Positions 58,000 to 64,000 of a stretch of 64,000 nt of DNA are shown here, one piece after another. The DNA comes from Rhyzopertha dominica. Its lineage: Eukaryota; Arthropoda; Insecta; Coleoptera; Bostrichidae. The notes beneath the pieces were generated by a model. That model was not told the origin of the DNA, ran no database searches, and was given only the letters and a program-made list of their open reading frames with translations. A program made the translations under genes and the position numbers. The stretch lies in NCBI GenBank assembly GCA_025024175.1, contig QCXZ01000041.1, forward strand, positions 35,707,786-35,771,785, written 5' to 3'. Numbering within the stretch: the first letter of the stretch is position 1; the number at the start of each line of letters is the position of its first letter.

Positions 58000-58890
58000 C
58001 ATTTTCCAACCAATTTTACTTCCACATCCAACGGATGGAAAGTATTGTATCGCGAAAAAAATTTTCAAAAATTTTTATTTGCTCATTTGCTTTAAAGTGG
58101 TCGAAAACGCAAAAAAAAACCAAAATTTGAGCAAAAAAATTTCTTGTCTGTGTGTCTGTAAGTCTGTGGCTGTGGTATTGTTTGTGGACACGATAACTTT
58201 CGAAAGACCTAATATATGAACTTGAAATTTGGCAAACGTATAAACCTCAACTACCCAAAGCGACCTATTATTTGTGGGGTAAGTAGGGTATCGGGAAGGG
58301 GGCGAAATTGGGGGGTAACTACCCTTTTTGCAAATTTTTATTTTTTTATATTTTTTTCGTTTTAGTATGTGATTAGTAGTATAACTGCGAGTATTATTAT
58401 AGCTTATAAAGTTTCGGTACAGCAAACTGTTTAGAAGATATTAGCGAAAAAGCGTCACTTAAAGAAAACGGTTTTTCTTAAATATCTCCCAATATATTTA
58501 ATATATTAAAAANTGAAAATGCCATCAGATANGAAATAAAATTTCTCACAAAAAGTGTCTTAGAAAATTTATCCAAATATTTTGACATTTTCGAAATATT
58601 TCCAAAAAACCTATTTTGGACCCTGCTCATACGATATTTTTTAAATTTTGGTATTATATTGAAAATTACATTTTTGATCAGAAAGCGCTCTTGTAATTTT
58701 TTTGTTAAGTTAATAATTTTCGAGTTATTTGGAAAAAAAAACGATTTTAAAAATGTATATATTTTTGCTAATATCATGAGGACTGTTTGTCTTAGAAAAA
58801 ATGTGTAGAGAGAAAAAATGCTGAAAACCTGATTACTAATCATATAGTATAAAAAATAAAAACGTAAATGTCATTTTGACAATTCAATGT
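58000..58890. repeat. probable non-coding transposon-derived sequence
   Basis: The stretch has the texture of a recurrent insect repeat: GTCTGTGTGTCTGTAAGTCTG, then GTGGACACGATAACTTTCGA, AAGACCTAATA, GAACTTGAAATTTGGCAAAC, then GGGAAGGGGGCGAAATTGGG, then a long run of AAATATTT-type phrases. Similar phrases (ATATCTCG, AAATATCT) recur at 63180-63470. No protein or end sequence identifies the class. Ns fall at 58513 and 58532. Confidence 0.35.
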
Positions 58891-60830
58891 GGAAGTATTG
58901 ATTCAATTTGCAGCGGTTTTTTATTTGAACGCAGCTATCCATACCGAAACTTCTTGAAGACCAGGAACACCAAAACAAAAAGGAAAATGCGATACGTGAG
59001 GGGATGAAATATATACATCACTAGTTATTAAACAGTGCTGTTAATAATTAATGAATCTAGTGCTACAGATTTTCCAGCAGCTGTAGAGTGACGTCATGCA
59101 GTTTGCTATTTGTGTGATCTTATTTATTCACAGCTTTTATATTACAAATCAAATTTTTAATACGTATTTCAAAACAAAATTTAACTTGCTTGTAAAAAGC
59201 GATTTCCTTTAACTTAACTTAATACCAGTTCACTAAGATTAATAAGTCTTCGGGAACTAAAAAAGTGTTTTCAACAAAAAACTCGCATTATTTTATAACA
59301 GAAGATGAAGCATTTGAAACGATTGAAATAATGTATTCGTACAATCAACTACTAAAACTTTTACAGTGCTCATGTNTAATAGTCATCTTTTATATTTACT
59401 CTTGGTATTTGTTAGTCGTAAAGCGAAGTATAAATATTGTNACCTGTTTATTTGCCTGTTGGTTGCATACAAGCCAAATTGAATGGCTGTTTTTAATACT
59501 TCGTGTTTGCAGTGCCTTCGATTGCAGATATGTGGGAAAATGGATTTCGACCAGTACCGCCAATTGTATGAATAGGTAGATTAAAAATTTGTTTGCCGAA
59601 GCGAAATATTTCCTGCGCTTACACATGCGTGAACTACAAAAAATCGGCGAATTAATTTTTCAAACTTTCAAATAAATATTTGTGTGGCACGGTGCAAAGC
59701 GAATCAGATTTCGCCCCGTGTACGGGAATTCGTTCAGAACAAATGAAAACGAACTATATTTAATGCGAAAAATAAAAGCCCAGAGCGGAGTGTAATTGAG
59801 AATTGTATTCGGTTTAGTGCAGCTTTCCGTTTCCTAAACTGACTCCCAGGATCCGATGAATATTCATTTGCAGTTCAATGTTACTTAATTAGAAATTAAG
59901 TGACGCCGCTATTGATTTTAACTCGCAGCATTTTGCATTCGCTGGCGCTATCTCTGGAAGAGCGAGAATTGAACTACTGTAAAATGCATTTAATGCCGGG
60001 CTTAGATAATTAGTTGTCTTATACTCCTCGGTACTTGCATTGCGACCATCGTTAAATTAATTTTCTTTTTCTTTTTCGCACTACTNGAGTAAGGCACAAT
60101 TATAAACTGACACGTGTTGCGCTAAATATTTCTCTTTTATAGATGGAAATTACAGCCAATGATTGAAGCAGTTTTACAAATTAAGGTTTATCATTCAACA
60201 AATTTATTATTTTCTAACTCTTCCAAAATTTTTTTTACGGAGATTGATGAATTTCTGTACGATAATTTGGCATTAGTAAGCTACAGTATTATTGCCGGGG
60301 CAGGAACACTTTGTTTGCACTGTTCGGTTAGATTGAAGAGCTTCTAGAAGTTTGTTGCATATGTTTATTGATTGGTTGAACATACCCTTCTGAAGGAGTC
60401 CTTAGAGAACCTTCCGCAGTCTTTCTATACTTATTAATTTGCTGATATACTTACCAACTTTCTTTAATTAAGGCGTGCATATTAAAGCATATGATATGCT
60501 ACAAATGGTTAGTAGATCTGTGCCTGCAAGACTTTTTGCTTAATCATAGATACTCCCAATTTATTGACTGTAAAAAAAATAATGCATGTGTTCTACAAAA
60601 AAAATAATCGTATTGTACATTACTCAACTAAATCCAAGCGCCACAAGTACTCAACGCAGATTAAGCACCACCCTCCGAAACTTGAGAGGTTACCGTAAAG
60701 TAACCCATGTGAATATTCCATACCAAGCCAAGAAGAGCTTGTGGACCAACTGTGGGAATTGTTTGATGCAGAAATAAATTTATTTCTTAACAAAAACACA
60801 CCACGTGTATATATATACAACATACGATCA
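58891..60830. other. gene-free stretch
   Basis: 59590-60010 is less AT-rich and reads like conserved non-coding sequence (for example CGCTGGCGCTATCTCTGGAA near 59940), without an open frame of note. The remainder is AT-rich. Ns fall at 59376, 59441 and 60086. Confidence 0.4.
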
Positions 60831-62127
60831 AAAATATAATGTTTTTTATATCTGCCAAAGCAAACGTAACTGCAACGATGAAGTTATGGTATTTGCGGGC
60901 ATGTGTTCTAATTCAGGATGAGGTTTTGAAGAGTTGATAATTCATTATAATCGATAAGGCTGAGGGAATCAATTTTATCTAGCCTAGAAAGAGTATCGGT
61001 GACGATATTAGCTTGTGGAAAATGAGCAGATATAGCCGAGATGACGAAATTGTCGCGGTCGAAGGTGATGTATGCTGTATCTGTGCTGCGATGGGGAAAG
61101 CTTCTTTGAGTAGAATCTAGTGGGATTCCAACTTCTTCGTTCTGCTCGACGACTGTACCTACAGCACGATCCGAGGCGTCGACGGTAAGGAAAAGTGATG
61201 TCTAAGCGAAAGGATGCACAATAAATGTGAGGTATGAGATAACGGTCATCAAGTAGTTATTTTGTTAAGAGCGCGATAGTCGCTTACTGGGCGCCATTGA
61301 GCGTCTATCTACTTAACTAGTTCAGCAAATTTGCAGTTTGGCGCAATAAAAGGGAGCAAACGCGTGCTCCATGAACTTTTAATGTCGGTGATTGCCATGT
61401 TGGTTAAGGGGTCTATGAGTTTACCTCTACGTAGATCGATATGCAGATTGAATTTGTGGAGAAAATCTGCACCAATGATAGCACTCCTCTTGTCTGCCAC
61501 TAAGAATGACCATGATGTTTCTTGACCCATATGTATTTATCGATGTAACACTGGCGATATATAGCTTGTCATCTAAGGGGTGGGCTATGCCGGACGATGA
61601 ACAATTGATAACTCAGAACCAGAAAAGCTTTTTCGGATGTTCTTGGGTGACAGTGTCGCCTTTAGGTCGTTGTATCTCGCTTAATACGTGAGACGACTTC
61701 TTGCCAACAAGTTCAATACTAGATAATAGTCAGCGAAGGCGGTGTTCGTTGGAATCGGCGTAAATGCTGATCAGCCTACCGATCAACAAGCAATGATGTT
61801 ATTAGGTCAGTTACTTGAGCCAAAATTTCCGTATCAACAGTACCGGTGATATAATTAAATTTCGTAGCGTGAACGGTAATGCTTGCAAGGTTGAACTGCG
61901 CTTCAAGCAGAACAAACCGTACCCGTGGTTGCATTTCAGAATAGCGTTAGTTTGACGGAGGCCCTGCCGATATGGATGTCGGAAGCATGAACCAGAACAC
62001 GTGAACCACCACCGTTGGTTTCAATCATTTTTTTACAAGCTTAAGTTGCAAGTTACGCAAAATGTACTTTAACTGGTGCTCACTTTTATTATTTTATATA
62101 GAATTTAAAATATAATGTTTTTTATAT
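60831..62127. repeat. 21-bp exact direct repeat bracketing the gypsy relic
   Basis: AAATATAATGTTTTTTATAT, preceded by one more A, occurs at 60831-60851 and 62107-62127, just outside the two ends of the deleted gypsy sequence. It could be a remnant of the LTRs, or a longer-than-usual duplication made at insertion. Confidence 0.7.
60880..62100 (-). pseudogene. Ty3/gypsy relic: gag, protease, RNase H; RT and integrase deleted
   Basis: Read downwards on the minus strand: gag C-terminus FNLASITVHATKFNYITGTV (about 61900-61840) with TEILAQVTDLI, HRLRXLLSSIELVGKKSSHV (R.LL...ELG.RKPS block); retropepsin region HPLDDKLYIASVTSINTYG, then the frame 61530-61309 TSWSFLVADKRSAIIGADFL then HKFNLHIDLRRGKLID (protease C-terminus with IIGADFL); then FLTVDASDRAVGTVVEQN (about 61185-61130), the start of RNase H, then FDRDNFVISAI, IVTDTLSRLDKIDSLSLIDY and NELS. 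The RT palm (YLDD) is missing between protease and RNase H, and all integrase is lost. Frameshifted throughout. Confidence 0.82.
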
Positions 62128-62289
62128 AAAAAAACGCACAGAGCGCTTGCAATTTATAAATTTATAGACAGATTGTGCTCCACAAACTCCAATTGTCCAC
62201 ATCAATGTCTCCTCATCATTTCAGCTCTTGAGTATATAAAAGTTATCTAATATGAACACGTTCTTTTCTCTGCCTTTGGTTTAGGAATT

Positions 62290-62430
62290 TAGGCTATGCC
62301 AGTCAAAGAGAGGTATAACCAGCAAGCTGCCTGGGCCTGGGCTAACGCTGCCGTATCGTTTGTGTATAATAAGAACAACAATGGTCCCAATATGAATCGT
62401 CGTGGCAAATCATGCTTTATGTGCTCTAAC
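62290..62430 (-). pseudogene. small LINE reverse transcriptase fragment
   Basis: The minus-strand frame 62483-62289 contains PRRFILGPLLFLLYTNDTAA (about 62408-62350), matching the PQGSILGPLLFLLYINDL block of CR1/Jockey-group reverse transcriptases. The catalytic FADD box expected about 30-40 residues later is not present. Only this block is recognisable, so the fragment is tiny. Confidence 0.6.
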
Positions 62431-64000
62431 TGAATAAATAATTTCCATATTTTCATGATGTACAAGACGAAATAGAGGGTCAATGGCTACAGAGAGTTTC
62501 AAGAGCACGCCCATAACATTCATTATCTTATTTGTTGCTTCTGATATTGTTACACAAATTCTCTAGCCCATTTAAATATGATGGAAAAAGACGCTTGTCT
62601 TGCAAAAGATCTAACAATACGTAAACCTTCTTTATTTTTAATACAAACAACGTTTCCTTCGAAAAAGTGCCGTGGTACCTTCTGTCAAGTTGATGTATGC
62701 AGGTGCATGCCAACTTGTCAGGCTGCAGATCACTTCTATTATGAGTGGTGGCTCTGTCATCGTATCTATGTAATGACAGATGGCGTTGCCATCTAAATTT
62801 CTACTTAGTATTCCCTTAAGTATATATTAGATTAGCATAATTGTCCTCGGCATTGCCTACAATAGTCAAGAAGCTCTGTTTTTTCTACTAACACTCCTTT
62901 ATGTTAGGAGATAAAAATGTCTCTCATATTTCAATATATTGATCGATTTTTGATATGTCGTTTTTACAAGGCTAAGTTTATTTTACTCGCAAAAGTGCTA
63001 AGGGAGTATATTTGCAAACCATAACTTAGCAGCAAATGTTAATAGTGATGCTTTAGGGCTATGGACCTGAATAATTAGTTTTCTGTACAGGATGTTACCT
63101 TAATTTATGTTATCAAAAACGGGTAAAGATTAAAGCAGTGTAATACCTTTGCCATGGAAAGTTACTGTAACTTATCTAATATCAAAAACCGTAGTTTTTA
63201 CAGTTAGGTGTAAAAACTGAAATATCTAAATTATTGAAATACTTTATTTTGACGTTATAAATGTTGGATTAAATGTCTTAAAAATATAGTTTGCGCGTCT
63301 TAAGATATTCAAGGTCAAAGATCGCTAATATCAGTTTTTTGCAAATATCTCGATTTCTATGCTGTAACTGGTATTTGTATTTATCACAGTTATAGAGCAT
63401 TAAATTCTATTCAAATTTTTTCTCGGGTGTTTTTATACATTTAGTCGTTTCTGAGATTACGCGCGAATAGAGTGGAGCACTCCGCATACATCTCATAGGT
63501 AAGGTCAGTTATAAATTGCAGTTCATAGAATGGTAAACTGTAAGATATTAACCTTATTTTGTGACAATGTTACGCAGTAGATTATTAGCAATACCGCGAA
63601 ATCTGGTAAGGTATAGCGACCTAGCGATTGCAAATAATTGCAATAATGCGACCTGCACGTACCTGTTCTGAAACAGATAAATTTTGGTCAGCCTCAGACA
63701 GCCAAGTAAACATTGTGTATAACTAGCAAACGGGCAATGCCCAGATCGCTAAAATATAGTTTTAAACAAACGTATTTATATCATTAGGCGGTTTATAGAA
63801 ACGATCATGTTACTTACTTTTTTGCTAATACAAAGTTTACTTTACTTTTCTTACTAATCAAACATTAAGAAAAAATTATTTTGAATTTTTCATTTTACAA
63901 CGAATTTACTAATTGGCATTTTCTGTAGTGCAATACCACATGAACACACTTGGCTGAAAATTCTGTATACCATACCAATCATCCTCACCTTTTTAATACA
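62431..64000. other. gene-free stretch to the window end
   Basis: AT-rich. The frames 62528-62713 (minus) and 62578-62796 (plus) have no domain. 63180-63470 shares phrase style with 58430-58850 (ATATCTCG, TTTTTGCAAATATCT). No gene seen. Confidence 0.4.

Noticed and set aside
1..64000. A coordinated new multi-gene system
   Set aside because: No cluster of intact genes exists in the window; apart from the candidate exons every coding trace is a transposon relic or unassigned, so the novel signals are at the level of non-coding repeats.

Overview
The window looks like insect (at least arthropod) nuclear DNA: AT-rich, no long host open reading frames, spliceosomal-type exon borders in one place, scattered single Ns, and dense layers of decayed transposable elements of arthropod type (several mariner lineages, piggyBac, hAT-type and TA-type miniature elements, Ty3/gypsy, CR1/Jockey-like and endonuclease-RT LINEs, a tRNA-derived SINE). 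I cannot name the species. No complete, intact protein gene is visible. Nearly every recognisable coding stretch is a transposon relic with stops, frameshifts or deletions.

Layout. 1-520: minus-strand mariner relic running off the left edge. 1757-1949: first copy of a dispersed repeat. 2695-4390: mariner relic split by a 1.15 kb foldback element. 6647-7145: the only candidate host exons, followed by a GC-richer stretch with three 25-bp repeats (7488-7562). 8790-10700: minus-strand gypsy relic with LTR, gag and a piece of pol. 11621-14101: LINE with endonuclease and reverse transcriptase (RT). 15991-16377: TA-flanked miniature element. 16391-17700: second LINE of the same type. 18480-19631: anonymous element with 15-bp inverted ends. 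22010-22620: minus-strand DDE transposase relic. 23400-24430: inverted cluster of tRNA-derived SINE sequence. 26054-26297: near-palindrome. 26732-26925: second copy of the dispersed repeat, carrying a hammerhead ribozyme fold. 27240-27900: minus-strand mariner relic. 30908-31186: 41-bp minisatellite. 32566-32980 and 48736-48846: two related repeats sharing a stem-loop but flanked by copy-specific inverted repeats. 36960-37500: piggyBac relic, followed by a large palindrome. 38270-40110 and 40180-41230: two LINE relics. 44110-44820: CR1-like LINE 3' end. 54676-56054: hAT-like miniature element packed with GAGAC motifs, itself holding a TA-type element. 56640-57454: gypsy integrase plus a 164-bp LTR. 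60880-62100: deleted gypsy gag-protease-RNase H relic. 62290-62430: small RT fragment.

The most interesting item is the hammerhead ribozyme at 26859-26925 (minus strand). It has the full CUGANGA/GAAA core, a GTC cleavage triplet and a two-part stem I with an internal loop. It sits at one end of a repeat whose body is also found at 1800-1949. This suggests a small ribozyme-bearing retroelement (Penelope-like or retrozyme-like), which is my inference. The two copies of the stem-loop repeat with copy-specific inverted flanks are the next best lead. The rest is informative mainly as a record of nested transposition.
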